A stretch of DNA of 64,000 nt from Gigantopelta aegis (lineage: Eukaryota > Mollusca > Gastropoda > Neomphalida > Peltospiridae). The notes under the pieces were generated by a model, which did no database searches, was not told where the DNA came from, and worked only from the letters and a program-made list of their open reading frames with translations. The stretch's first letter is position 1; each line of letters begins with the position of its first letter. The translations under genes were made by a program, and so were the position numbers. The stretch spans positions 86,570,525-86,634,524 of the forward strand of contig NC_054702.1 of assembly GCF_016097555.1 (NCBI RefSeq), given 5' to 3'. Shown piece by piece: positions 24,029 through 36,570 of the stretch.

Positions 24029-24469
24029 TCATATACCGCTGTAACGAATACGGCGTGGAATGACTAGCTGTATAACCCTACACTGACTGCGTTTTTCTTC
24101 GTAACAAGTAGGCTGAAGGTTGCATTGTACCAAAAAAAAAGAAAGTTCCGAGTCATAGTTCGACATGAAATATTCACGGAGTAAAAACAGCTGCGGTCCT
24201 GATTGGTAGTAATGTGTGACATTGATTATTTGTGTAAATACTGTTATCCATTGGCAATAAATAAATACACTTTTATTTGTTATAAAAGTTGTTATACAGT
24301 AGGGTAGACCGGGGTTGGTTGTTACAATGGCCATATCTTTTCCATTTAAACGGCGTAAGCGAACTGGACTAAGACAGGTATGTTGCTTGAAATCTTTATA
24401 GTCCGCCATATTTAACAGGGTGGAAACCAGTGCAAGGTACCCCAACAATGGAACTGCGATTTTCAGCAA
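24029..24469 (-). other. Unexplained 146-codon open frame
   Basis: Longest open frame outside repeats and known genes. The first 22 residues are hydrophobic (MLKIAVPLLGYLALVSTLLN), like a signal peptide, and Cys are scattered later. There is no family match and no clear promoter, and the second half has AT-driven composition. It is more likely chance or an old repeat than a gene; I keep it only because of its length. Confidence 0.15.
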
Positions 24470-24630
24470 AAATAAATGTTACTAATAAAATCATTCATCA
24501 AATCTTTTAAATTGTATTTCACCCCGTATTTTCTTGCAGGTAGATTAAATGTGAGATGCCACACGTTTTATTGTTGTACTGTCTGGGTGTGTTGATACGC
24601 TACTTGTATCAGTTTTATTAGTAACCGTTA

Positions 24631-25017
24631 GATCGGCCTCGGTGGCTTCGTGATTAGGCCATCGGTCTACAGGCTAGTAGGTACTGGGTCCGGATCCCAG
24701 TCGAGGCATGGGATTTTTAATCCAGATACCGACTCCAAACCCTGAGTGAGTGCTCCACAAGGCTCAATAGGTAGGTGTAAACCACTTGAACCGACCAGTG
24801 ATCCATCACTGGTTCAACAAAGGCCATGGTTTGTGCTATCCTGTCTGTGGGAAGCGCAAATAAAATATCCCTTGCTGCCTGTCGTAAAAGAGTAGCCTAT
24901 GTGGCGACAGCGGGTTTCCTCTAAAAAAAAACCAGTGTCCAATAGCCGATGATAAGATAAAAAAAAAATCAATGTGCTCTAGTGGCGTCGTTAAATAAAA
25001 CAAACTTTACTCTTGTT
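24631..25017 (+). mobile_element. SINE family D with 13-bp target duplication
   Basis: Head GGCCTCGGTGGCTTCGTG at 24635, core, and tail GTTAAATAAAACAAAC. Flanked by perfect direct repeats TTAGTAACCGTTA (24618-24630 and 25018-25030), the mark of L1-type target-primed insertion. It gives the true ends of family D. Confidence 0.92.
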
Positions 25018-25030
25018 TTAGTAACCGTTA

Positions 25031-26483
25031 ACATTACCGGCAATAGGAATTGATTTGGTAGACTGGAACCTGAAATCTAAGTTTTCCAGTCTTCGAATGT
25101 CAGACAAATCGTAGATCTTGATTTCTTGTTGGAGGTATTGTAATACTAACACGCTCATCGCATAATGTATGTGTCTGCCTTCTTTTAGAATATCATTCTG
25201 TATTACGCGTTGCTATTTACGATCAAGTAAAGTATCGTATATATGTTACGAGTGAAACTTATTTCTCTTGGGATATGACATTGATAATAAATTTGTTGGG
25301 AGTTAATTTTCCATTTAACACCCCAGACAGGTTTTAATCCCCCCTCTCCCACCCAAAATCCCCTATATTTTCACAGAATTATTGTTTACAATTATTTAAA
25401 TTTCCATTAAAACAGGCGCCAAAGGAATTGCTTAACAGACGTAAGTTTTTACTACTTTTGCTCGACCGGCGTTGTAAGAGTGGAAATAACCCGGATGAAA
25501 GGAAGTTATATTTTATGCTGCACTTTGCTACATCACGTAAACACCATGTTTATGTCCAATAAGGCCAATGCTTACACTCCCAGCAATAAAATGTCTGAAT
25601 ACGGATTTTGTGTTCTATTGGGTTTTTTTTTTAATGTATTTGTTATATTTGACTACTGGGGAAAAGACATAAACTGTGCTATGGTACATTGATTCACTTT
25701 TTGTCTTCTAAAAAACCCGAAACAAAACAAACAAAAAACACTTTTAAAAATAATTGTATATTTAAAACCCCCCAAATATGTTCTTACTAAAACAATATTA
25801 ATGAAATCAACGTCTTTGAATACAATGGAACAAGTTAACATAACTATTTTCGAAGAGAAATATTCTGACAGCCATGAACCCTTCGGTTATTACAAAAAGG
25901 TGCAGGATGTTGCATGATTTTCACAGTTGGTACTATTAAATAATAATTAATATTTGACAAGTACAAAATCACAGCAATTTGTGTTTTAATTTTCTGTGAT
26001 AATGCGACAAGATTGGCCCCGTAACACGAACCATCCTTTGAATTAGTGCCGTGAATTAGATTTAATTGTAATCACGACAGCCCACTGAGAACATCATTCA
26101 AGACAAAAAAAAAAAAAAAACCTACAGAAAAACTCTCATAGCACAATAAAACAATATTTATAATTCATTATAATTGATACTTTACACTAATAAAAACCAA
26201 TTACATGCGTTTTATTTTTGATAAAATATTTTCATATTCACAAAATAATAGTTTATATATATTTTTAATTAATGTTCTCTATGCTAAATGAACTAAACGT
26301 TTTTTGTTTGTTTAAAACAAGAATAGATCCACAATGTAACATGTACACAGTATTTGTCGTAATAAAGATGATAAAACATGAAACTACCACATGCTGTTAG
26401 AATAATTGTTTCCGAGTTGTGAATACTGTAAATAGTATTATACAACGTCTGGTTTTGAGAAAGATACTCTGATGAATTATATT
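25031..26483. other. AT-rich gene-free stretch
   Basis: No gene or recognised repeat; homopolymer A run near 26105. Confidence 0.4.
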
Positions 26484-26487
26484 ATTA

Positions 26488-26660
26488 CCCAGTGGCGGAT
26501 CCAGAAAATTCATTTGGGGGGGGGGGGGGGCAATGGCATGAGGTGAAATGCCAATGGAACTTTGGGGGAGATTTGGAGGGGATCGTAAAAAAAGGAAAAT
26601 TGATATATAATAAAATTATAACTGTCGCAAAATTTAGGGGGGCGGGTGAAACGGTGACAA
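26488..26660. mobile_element. Possible hAT-type terminal fragment
   Basis: CAGTGGCGGATCCAG at about 26491, followed by a G-run, resembles the conserved CAGTGGCGG start of many animal hAT elements. No matching right end or 8-bp duplication was found. Confidence 0.25.
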
Positions 26661-27219
26661 AGAGAATGGCACGAATCACACACTGCGTGTAACCATGTAC
26701 ATATCCCCGCTCGGGACATAACTTGCACGTGAACCTTCCCTCCGTACATACTAATTTATGGTGACTGCTATTCTTCCGGAACAGTATTTCGTCCCTAATC
26801 AGAGATATTTGGCAACGCCAGAGTAACGACTGTCACGGAATTACCAGAATAGATGAATGGCAACTGTCATAAGAGGCTCCATGCCTTTCCCTGGGCCTTG
26901 TTTTACGACCTAACGCTTAATTAATTCCAAACGAAATCTGCTCGCGATGGTACAGGCGCTGTGACGAATGGCGAAACTATGATGTGATTATTAGGATTTA
27001 TAAAATTAGACCCGGCCTGTGTGCACAGGGTGCCAGATTTATGGGGGTCGCAACGGGCCACTCTCAGCACTTCAACAACTAAGTGGAAGTAATTCTTCTA
27101 ATATACGGCGAAATGTTGGTTTTAGAAAATGGCCTACCTTTACCATTTCAGTTTTCAGTTTTCATCCAGTTATAAAATACCCAATTCTGCTGAAGAGGAC
27201 CGCGATCGCGATGGTGTGA

Positions 27220-27487
27220 TAAACGACACCACTAGAGCACATTGATTTATTAATCATCGGATATTGGATGTCAAACATTTGTTAATTCTGACACATAGCT
27301 TTTGAGGAAACCGCGACATTTTTTCCATATGCAGGAAGGTATATTTTCTATGCACCACCCCACACAGGCCAGCTCATAGCACTGGTTGGGACGGGGAAAA
27401 GTCCAATCAGAGCAATGGTCCACCGAAAGAGTTCGACCCTACGACTCGAGCACCTCAGACAAACGGTCTACTGAGGTAGACTCCGCA
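27220..27487 (-). mobile_element. SINE family A copy
   Basis: Tail AACGACACCACTAGAGC on the left; degenerate head near 27425-27487. Confidence 0.75.
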
Positions 27488-27740
27488 CTGTGGTGGTGTA
27501 GTGGCTGGTAGGTACTGGGTTTACATCCCTGTACTGGTTCCCACAAGGATGGAGTCATAACGGTTCAATGAGGTGTAGGGCCATTAGAATCGATCCTCAT
27601 GGCACATGGGTTATTTCTCCTTCCAGCCAGTTCTCCTCAACTGATGTAACAAAGGCCGTGGCTTGTTTTATATATCCTGTCTGTGGGATGGTATACATAA
27701 AACCAAACGATCCCTTGCTTTTAATCGAAAAACGTAGCCC
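27488..27740 (+). mobile_element. Composite SINE (C-type head, A-type core)
   Basis: The head GGCTGGTAGGTACTGGG at 27502 is family C/D in type. The core 27580-27740 ends at GATCCCTTGCTTTTAATCG and is the reverse complement of 23152-23320. Confidence 0.6.
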
Positions 27741-27802
27741 ATGGAGTGTAGTGAGTTCAAGGTTTCCGGACTCTCCCCCGCCTCCCCCCTCCTCCCCAAG
27801 GC

Positions 27803-27806
<4 letters not shown>

Positions 27807-27876
<70 letters not shown>
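27807..27876. repeat. (CT)n microsatellite
   Basis: Long pure CT run. Its partner in opposite orientation is the GA run at 23099-23151. Confidence 0.96.
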
Positions 27877-27879
<3 letters not shown>

Positions 27880-27990
27880 TAACTACATGCACTAACAACC
27901 ATCAAATCACTGCTCTAAACAGATTGCCCAGATAGCCGAGGTGTGTGTGTGTGTTATGAACTGTTATTGGATATAAGCACGTCACTCAAA

Positions 27991-28253
27991 TTAAAGTTTT
28001 TGTTTAAAGACAGTACTAGAACACATTGAATAATCAATCATCGGCTATTTGATGTCAAACGTTTGGTAATTTTGTTTTTGATTAGCAGAGGGATCTTTTA
28101 TATGCATTTTCAAGAGACAGGATACCACATACACGGCCTTTCTATACCAGTGGGGCACTGGTTGGGATGGGGGACAAGTGGGCACGACGAGGAGGTTCGA
28201 TCTTACGACCCAAGCACTCCAGGCGAGCGCTCTACCGACTGATCTAAATCCTG
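27991..28253 (-). mobile_element. SINE family A copy
   Basis: Tail and core present. The head near 28195-28253 has a B-box-like GGTTCGATCTT (as read on plus) and CGAGCGCTCTACCGACTG. Confidence 0.75.
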
Positions 28254-28461
28254 ATCACAGTTAAAATGAACTCAAAAATGCAGAAAAATACCTTCACAAG
28301 GTGTCAAGAAATCCTTCATTGCAACCAGTTCAGAATTGTTTTACTTAAAATAAAACCTAACACAGACAAAAAACCAATAACCCACCCCCCCCCCCCCCCA
28401 TACACACCTTGTTACGAGTTTTGCACATATTGGTATACATGTACATGTACTCTTCCCCCAA

Positions 28462-28738
28462 ACGGGGACGGGATTTAGCTGTCAGTTGAGTGCTCGCTTG
28501 AGGTGCTTGCGTCGCAGGATCGAACCACCTCAGTAGATCCATTCAACTGATTGGTTTTTTTTTCGTTCCATCAAGTGCACCACAACTGGTCAAAGGCCGT
28601 GGTATGTTCTTTCCTGTTTGTGGGAAAGTGCATATAAAAGATCCCTTGCTGCATCAGGAAAATCGTAGCGGGTTTACCAATAACCGATGATTAATTAATC
28701 AATGTGCTCCAGTGGTGTCGTTAAACAAAATAAACTTT
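28462..28738 (+). mobile_element. SINE family A copy
   Basis: Head GGGACGGGATTTAGCTGTCAG, B-box-like AGGATCGAACC, core with TATAAAAGATCCCTTGCTGC, tail GTCGTTAAACAAAATAAAC. Nearly complete. Confidence 0.8.
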
Positions 28739-28739
28739 C

Positions 28740-29560
28740 TCCCCAACACCCCCATTCTCAGTCCATAGTTAATTTTAAATTCTACATTTTGACAAGACAG
28801 CAAGCCGTGGTTACACTATGGAATACACGACACTTTGTTGAGTATGGTTAAGGCAATTGAGAATGAAAGACAGATGGAAAAAAAACCTTATTCAGGTCAT
28901 AATTATGTATTAACCTCCACGTTCTGACAGCAATCCCCAGGACGCAACACCTATATGTACCAGGCCAGCAAATTTGATTATTTCTCTTCCCTCTAGTACT
29001 GTTAATAAATATAGTCCTACTTCTGTCTTTCATCCACGTCTGAAAAATAACAAGACGGATTCTACTCATGGAATCAAACGAGACTGAAGATGGCACTACT
29101 GAACACTGCACATCGCACGGAGCTGGTGAGGAATACGTAATCACTATCAAACAGAAAGTCTGGCAGTGAGTTAAAAGCTGTCCCGTCTCACATCCTGAGG
29201 ACATCTGCCAAAACAAGACTGTTGCAACAGTTTATTATCGCCTTTTGAAAGTAAGCAAACATCTACCGCATAACATTACACAACTTCATTTGGGATGCAC
29301 GTGCTGCTTCCTGAAGCCAGGTATACTTGTTTATGACAAAACCCTTTTCTGCAAAGGAGGAAACTTCAAAATAAAGCTACAGTCTAGACGGAGTGTAATA
29401 CTGGTCGATAAATATAGCCAGTTATAATGTCAGAATATTTGTTTCGTATTGCACATCCGTTTAGTGGTGTAGCCAGATATTATGCCAGAATATTTGTTTT
29501 GCATAGCACGTAGGATTAGTGGTGGTGATCGTAGGTCGATGGTTTATTTTGTAATGCAGC
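28740..29560. other. Gene-free stretch
   Basis: Open frames here give no recognisable protein. No repeat family seen apart from its edges. Confidence 0.4.
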
Positions 29561-29766
29561 CAGTGCACCACGACTGGTATATCAAAGTCCGTGGTATGTG
29601 CTATCCTGTCTGTGAACTGGTGCATATAAAAGATCCCTTGCAACTAATGAAAACAATTAGCGGGTTTTCTCTCTATGACAATGTCAAAATAACTAAATGT
29701 TTGATATCCTATAGCCGATGATTAATAAATCAAGGTGCTCTAGTGGTATCGTTAAAGAAAACTTTA
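29561..29766 (+). mobile_element. SINE family A, head-truncated
   Basis: Starts at GTGCACCACGACTGG and ends at the ATCGTTAAAGAAAAC tail. Confidence 0.75.
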
Positions 29767-29777
29767 TTTTGTAATGA

Positions 29778-30170
29778 TGCTGGGGAAAGCTAAGATGGTT
29801 GTGATGATGGTGGTGATATAAATGACGGTAGTGACGATGTGTGAAGTTGTGTAATGGTTTTATACTGACTGGTGGTGACAGTGCTAGTGGTGGTGATGGT
29901 GCTAATGGTAACCATGGTGTAAGAAGTTGTGTAGTGGTTGCATAGTGACAGGTAGTTGTGACAGTGTTAGCGGTGGTGGTGTTGGTGGTAACCTTGATGT
30001 AAGAAACTGTGACATTGGTAGTGATGAGTATGCTAGTGGTGGTGGTGGAGTTGATGGTAACCGTGGTGCAAGACATGTAATAATCGCATAGTAACGTTAG
30101 TGAAGGTGTACGAAGTTGTGGAGTGGTCGAAAAGTGTTGATGTAGTGGTGACATTGGTGTTGGTAATTGT
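29778..30170. repeat. Degenerate GTGGTGATGGT-type minisatellite
   Basis: Irregular repeats of GTGGTGATG and GAAGTTGTGTAGTGG units. It lies immediately left of the large array and is unlike it in sequence. Confidence 0.7.
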
Positions 30171-31431
30171 ACGTGTAATTGTAAGTGCACTGTGTTACGT
30201 AGTATTTCTCCGAAGTTTGGCTCCCCACAGCATAAACAACTATTTAAGAATCGTTGAGCTCTAGATGGAAAGAGAATAAAACCATCGACTTCATATATTA
30301 CACGGCAATGCGCTTTACCCACTAAGCTTGATATTCCACTTATCTTACAATGACAAATGACGTCACGCAATTGTTAGACGCTTGGAAGGGAACTTTGGCT
30401 CCACACTGCATAAAACGTGGCCTTCTAATCCAAAACGATATCCCGTTCTACCCACTAAGCTCAATATTGCAATTAAGTTACAATGACAAATGACGTCCCG
30501 CAATTTTTAGAGCTTTGTAGTGAGGTTTGGCACAGCATAAACAAGTAGTTAAGAATCACTGAACTCTAGATGCGACGAGAATAAAACCATCGATTTCATA
30601 TATTACACGGCATTGCGCTCTACCTACTAAGCTCCATATTCAACTTAAGGAGCAATGACTAATTTCTTCACGCAATTGTTATACTCTTGGAACCTAAGTT
30701 TAGCTCCACACAACATAAACAACAGTCTAAGAATCGTTGGGCAGTGTTTGGAATGAGTTATAAAACCATCGACATGATATATTACAAAACAAAGTACTAC
30801 CCACTAAGCTCAATATTGCCATTAACTCACAATTAAAAAAAATGACATCACGCAATTGTTAGATGCTTAGAAGCGACGTTTAGACTGGTTGGGACGAGAA
30901 TCAAACCATCAACTTAATATCCTACACAACATTGTGCACAAGCCAATTATGTTACAATGACAAATGACGTCACGCATTTGTTAGACCCTTGGAAGCAGAG
31001 TTTAGCTCCACACAGCATAAATAATGATTTGAGAATCGTTGAGATCTAGATGGGAGGAGAATAAAACCATAACTCCATATCTTACACGGCATTGCGCTCG
31101 AGACAGTAAATTCGATATTCCAGTTATGTTACAATGACAAATGACGTCACGCAATAGTTAGATGCTTGAATTTCAATTAATGTATTATGTCAAATTATAT
31201 CGTGGAGAGGCATTTAGATAGGCCTACAGCCTGTTTGCCGATCCATTTCAATTATTTCAAATGAATAAATATTGTTTTAAAAAAAAGAAGAAAAAACGAA
31301 AAACGAAAGCGAAGTTTGGCTTCCCCACAGCATAAACAACGATCTAATAACTATGGCGCAGTGGTTGAGACGAGAATAAAACCATCAACTTCTTATCCTA
31401 CACGACATCGTGCACGACCCAATAAGCTTAA

Positions 31432-32199
31432 TGCCGCACACCCTAGTTCCATCCAGCGAAAATAAATTATAATTTAGTTTATCTACAAACCTGTAACACA
31501 CTTAGATCACGTTTTTATCAAATGGAGTGAAAAAGCAGGTTTTATATCGATAAATACCATGGGAATCCCCATGTCCCAATTGCTTGAAATAATTTTGAAA
31601 GTTAGTATTCTGATGTCACCGGTAGAAGCACAACAATGCCTACGTCACGACAAATTTCACAGACTTGGGTTTTCCGTTGAACCTCTCCTGGACATGTTCC
31701 AACTGTTCTGTCCTGGTTGTATCCCCTCTCCAGATTCGTCTTCTTAGCAAAGGTTAGCGGTTTTAAGGGTTTGTAACGTTTTGTATTGAGACACTTACTT
31801 GTTTGCCACTTTATTGTGGCTGAAAATGTTCACCGCCGCTGGAAACGTCTCCAACTTCCTCCACCTTCGGATGTTTCTTCGCGAATCGTGCACAAGTATC
31901 CGTACACCAAAATGATCACGGTTGCCCGATATACCAACGTCTGTATTAGACAATATACTGGATCAACGCTTCCTTAACGTTTTTTCTCCAACACGTTTTG
32001 TGAAAAAATGCAAAAAATGCACAGCACACTCGACAAACATCTGGTTACCAAAAAGCACTTTTGTGAATGGAAATGTAGTATGGTCTAAATAATTGGTAAG
32101 TAAAGTGCAATTTTATTTGTGAAAAACCACCAACATCATAGCGAAACACAACACGCCGTAATGGTTAACAACTAAACGTAACTTGCCATTAATGTCCCT
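31432..32199 (+). mobile_element. TTAA-flanked DNA transposon, family H, copy 1
   Basis: 768 bp between TTAA at 31428-31431 and 32200-32203. The left end TGCCGCACACCCTAGTTCC matches the right end (reversed) of 62876-63449; its own right end is diverged. The empty site at 35247-35250 shows a single TTAA. A stretch at 31559-31747 keeps an open frame with LLDMFQLFCPGCIPSP, also open in copy 2; no transposase is recognised. piggyBac- or Kolobok-type by target site. Confidence 0.82.
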
Positions 32200-33477
32200 T
32201 TAAAATTGATATCACGCAATTGTCAGACTCTTGGAAGAGCAGTTTCACTTCCCACAGCATAAATAACCATCTAAGAATAATTGGGCAGTAGTAGGGACGA
32301 GAATAAAACCATCGACTTCATATTCCAACACAACGCCCGTACTAACAAGCTCAATATGTAATTTTGTTACAATGACAAATGACGTCACGCAATTGTTAGA
32401 CGCTTGGAAACGAAGTTTTTCTCCCCACAGCATAAACAACAATATAAGAATCGTTTTCATTGTCCACTAGTATGGGACGAGAATAAAACCATCGACTTCA
32501 TATATTACAGCTCTAATCTGCTCTAATATTGACTCTTCGATATTCCAATTTTGGGGCGTGACAAATGACGTTCTGCAATTGTTAGACGCTTGTCGAGGTA
32601 TCTTTGGCTCCCAAACAGTATAAACAACAATATAAGAATGTTTTCATTGTTGTAGGGACAATAATAAAACCATCAACTTTCATGTCGTACAGAAATCATG
32701 CACTAGCCACTAAGCTTAATATTAACGTCTCTTTACTGACAAAAAAAATTTCGCCTTCAGCATGTCACGCAATTGTTAGACACTTGGAAGCGACGTTTTC
32801 CCACACCCCACCACTCATCACAAATCGTTGGGCACTGCAGGTGATGAGAATAAAACCATCGACTCCACATCCTATACGACATCGCGTTCTAACCAATAAG
32901 CTCAATATTGCCATTATATTACAATGATCTAAGAATCAGATATTACACTACAACGCCCTCTACCCACTTAGCTCAATATTGTAATTATGTTAGAATGACA
33001 AAAGACGTCATACAATTGTGAGACGTTTAGAACCAAAGTCTGGCTCCCAATATCATAAACAACTATTTAAGAATCGTTGAATGGGATGGGAGGAGAATAA
33101 AACCATCGACTTCATAAATTACACTGCAATGCCTCAATATTAAAATTATGTTACAATAACAAAATGACGTCATTCAATTATTGTTAGACCCTTGGAGATA
33201 AAGTTTGACTCTCCAAACCATTAACAACGATCTAAGAAACGTTCGGCACTGGTTGGGACGGAAATAAAAACATAACCTTCTTATCGTACACGACATCGCA
33301 CTCTGCCCATTGAGGTCAATATTGCTATTATGTTACAACAGCGAATGACGTCACGCAATTGTTAGACACTTGAAAGTGAGGTTTGCCCATTCCCCCACCA
33401 CACGGCAGAAATCGTTTGGCACTGGCTGAGATGAAACTGATACCAGCGACTCCATATCCTATACAACATCGCACTAA

Positions 33478-33864
33478 CCGGCCTCGGTGGCGTCGTGGTA
33501 GGCCATCGGTCTACAGGCTGGTAGGCACTGGGTTCGGATCCCAGTCGAGGCATGGGATTTTTAATCCAGATACTGACTCCAAACCCTGAGTGAGTGCTCC
33601 GCAAGGCTCAATGGGTAGGTGTGAACCACTTGCACCGACCAGTGATCCATAACTGGTTCAACAAAGGCCATGGTTTGTGCTATCCTGCATGTGGGAAGCG
33701 CAAATAAAAGATCCCTTGCTGCTAATCGGAAGAGTAGCCTATATAGTGGCGACAGCGGGTTTCCTCTCAAAATCTGTGTGGTCCTTAACCATATGTCTGA
33801 CGCCATATAACCGTAAATAAAATGTGTTAAGTGCGTCGTTAAATAAAACATTTCTTTATTTTCT
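33478..33864 (+). mobile_element. SINE family D inserted in the array
   Basis: Head GGCCTCGGTGGCGTCGTGG, tail AAATAAAACATTTCTTTATT. The paralogous monomer at about 36490-36530 lacks it. Confidence 0.85.
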
Positions 33865-34507
33865 TTCTAGCTAATAAGCTGAATATTGCCTTTGTGTTAC
33901 TATGGAAATCAAATGACGTCATACACCCGGTGTGTTTTGGGCCTTATCCTACACGACATCGCGCTCTACCCATTGAGGTCATATTACAATAGAAAATGAC
34001 GTCACGCAATTGTTACGCGCTGGGACGCGACGTTTGCCCACACCCCCACCACACAGCACAAATCGTTGGGAACTGACTGGGATGAGAATAAAACCATCGA
34101 CTCCATATCCTACACGACATCGCTTTCCAGGCAATAAGCTCAATATTGCCATTGTCGTACAATGATAAATGACGTCATACAATTATTAGACTCTAGAGCT
34201 CTAGATGGGAAGAGAATAAAACAATCGACTTCATATATTACAGGGCAATGCGCTCTACCCACTTAGCTCGATATTCCACATATGTTACAATGACAAATGA
34301 CTTCACATAATTGTTAGAAGCTTGGGGGCGAAATTTGGCTAATCCCAGTATAGACAACGATTTAACCATCTTTGGATGAGTGGTTGGTACGAGAATCAAA
34401 GCACCAACTTCATATCCTACACGACATCGTGTTCTAGCCAATAAGCTCAATATTGCCAATATGTTACAAAGACAATGATGTCATACAATTAGTATACTTC
34501 TGGAACC

Positions 34508-36570
34508 GAAGTTTGGCTTCCCACAGCATAAACAACTATTTAAGAATCGTTGAGCTCTAGATGGAAAGAGAATAAAACCATCGACTTCATATATTACACG
34601 GCAATGCGCTTTACCCACTAAGCTTAATATTCCACTTATCTTACAATGACAAATGACGTCACGCAATTGTTAGACGCTTGGAAGGGAACTTTGGCTCCCC
34701 ACTGCATAAAACGTGGCCTTCTAATCCAAAACGATATCCCGTTCTACCCACTAAGCTCAACATTGCAATTAAGTTACAATGACAAATGACGTCACGCATT
34801 TGTTAGACCCTTGGAAGCAGAGTTTAGCTCCACACAGCATAAATAATGATTTGAGAATCGTTGAGATCTAGATGGGAGGAGAATAAAACCATAACTCCAT
34901 ATCTTACACGGCATTGTGCTCGAGACAGTAAATTCGATATTCCAGTTATGTTACAATGACAAATGACGTCACGCAATAGTTAGATGCTTGAATTTCAATT
35001 AATATATTATGTCAAATTATATCGTGGAGAGGCATTTACATAGGCCTACAGCCTGTTTGCCGATCCATTTCAATTATTTCAAATGAATAAATATAGTTTA
35101 AAAAAAAGAAAAAAAAGAAAAACGAAAGCGAAGTTTGGCTTCCCCACAGCATAAACAACGATCTAATAACTATGGGGAAGTGGTTGGGACGAGAATAAAA
35201 CCATCAACTTCATATCTTACACGACATCGTGCACGATCCAATAAGCTTAATATTGACATCACGCAATTGTCAGGGTCTTGGAAGAGCAGTTTCACTCCCC
35301 ACGGCATAAACAGCCATTTAAGAATCATTGGGCAGTAGTAGGGACGAGAATAAAACCACCGACTTCAAATATTACACTACAACGCCCTCTACCAACAAAG
35401 CTCAATATTGTAATTTTGTTAGAATGACAAATGACGTCACACAATTGTTGGATGCTTGGAAGCGAATTTTCTCTCCCCACAGCATAAACAATAATATAAG
35501 AATGTTTTCATTGTCCACTGTATGGGACAATAATAAAACAATCAACTCCATAGCTTACAGGACAACTCGCTCTACCCACTAATCTGAATATTGACTCTTT
35601 ACAATGACACATGTCACGCAATTGTTAGACACTTGAAAGCGACGTTTTTCCACACCCCACCACTCATCACAAATCGTTGGGCACTGGAGGTGATGAGAAT
35701 AAAACCATCAACTCCACATCCTATACGACATCGCGTTCTAACCAATAAGCTCAATATTGCCATTATATTACAATGATCTAAGAATCAGATATTACACTAC
35801 AACGCCCTCTACCCACTTAGCTCAATATTGTAATTATGTTAGAATGACAAAAGACGTCATACAATTGTTAGACTTTTAGAAGCAAAGTCTAGCTCCCAAT
35901 ATCATAAACAACTATTTAAGAATCGTTGAATGGGATGGGAGGAGAATAAAACCATCGACTTCATATATTACACGGCAATGCCTCTACCCAATACATTCGA
36001 TAGTCCAGTTATGTTACAATGACAAATGACGTCACGCAATTGTTAGACGCTTGGAAGCAAAGTTTGACTCCGCACATCATAAACAACGATTTAAGAATCA
36101 TTGAACACTGGATGGGATAAGAATACAACTATCGACTTCTTACCCTATACGGCAATGCGTTCTAATCATTAGCTCAATATTAAAATTATGTTACAATAAC
36201 AAAATGACGTCATTCAATTATTGTTAGACCCTTCGAGATAAAGTTTGGCTCCCCAAAGCATTAACAAGGATCTAAGAAACGTTCGGCACTGGTTGGGACG
36301 GAAATAAAAACATCGCCTTCTTATCCTACACGACATCGCACTCTGCCCATTGAGGTCAATATTGCGATTATATTACAACAGCGAATGTTAGACACTTGGA
36401 AGCGAGGTTTGCCCATTCCCTCACCACACAGCACAAATCGTTTGGCACTGGCTGGGATGAAACTGAAATTAGCGACTCCATATCGTATATGACATCGCGC
36501 TCTAGCCAATAAGCTGAATATTGCCTTTTATTTGTGTTACAATGGAAATCAAATGACGTTATACACTTGT
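34508..36570. repeat. Higher-order segment of the array, copy 2
   Basis: Collinear with copy 1, lacking about 470 bp of monomers corresponding to 30495-30965 and both transposon insertions. Empty target sites lie at 35247-35250 and near 36500. Confidence 0.8.

Larger units (their letters stand above)
30207..33950. repeat. Higher-order segment of the array, copy 1
   Basis: Monomers follow each other in the same order as in 34508-36570, including a unique non-satellite spacer (about 31170-31300, AGGCCTACAGCCTGTTTGCC) that recurs at 34990-35115. Carries two transposon insertions absent from copy 2. Confidence 0.8.

Noticed and set aside
28848-29216. 122-codon minus-strand open frame
   Set aside because: No recognisable family and no flanking exon structure; edges lie next to SINEs.
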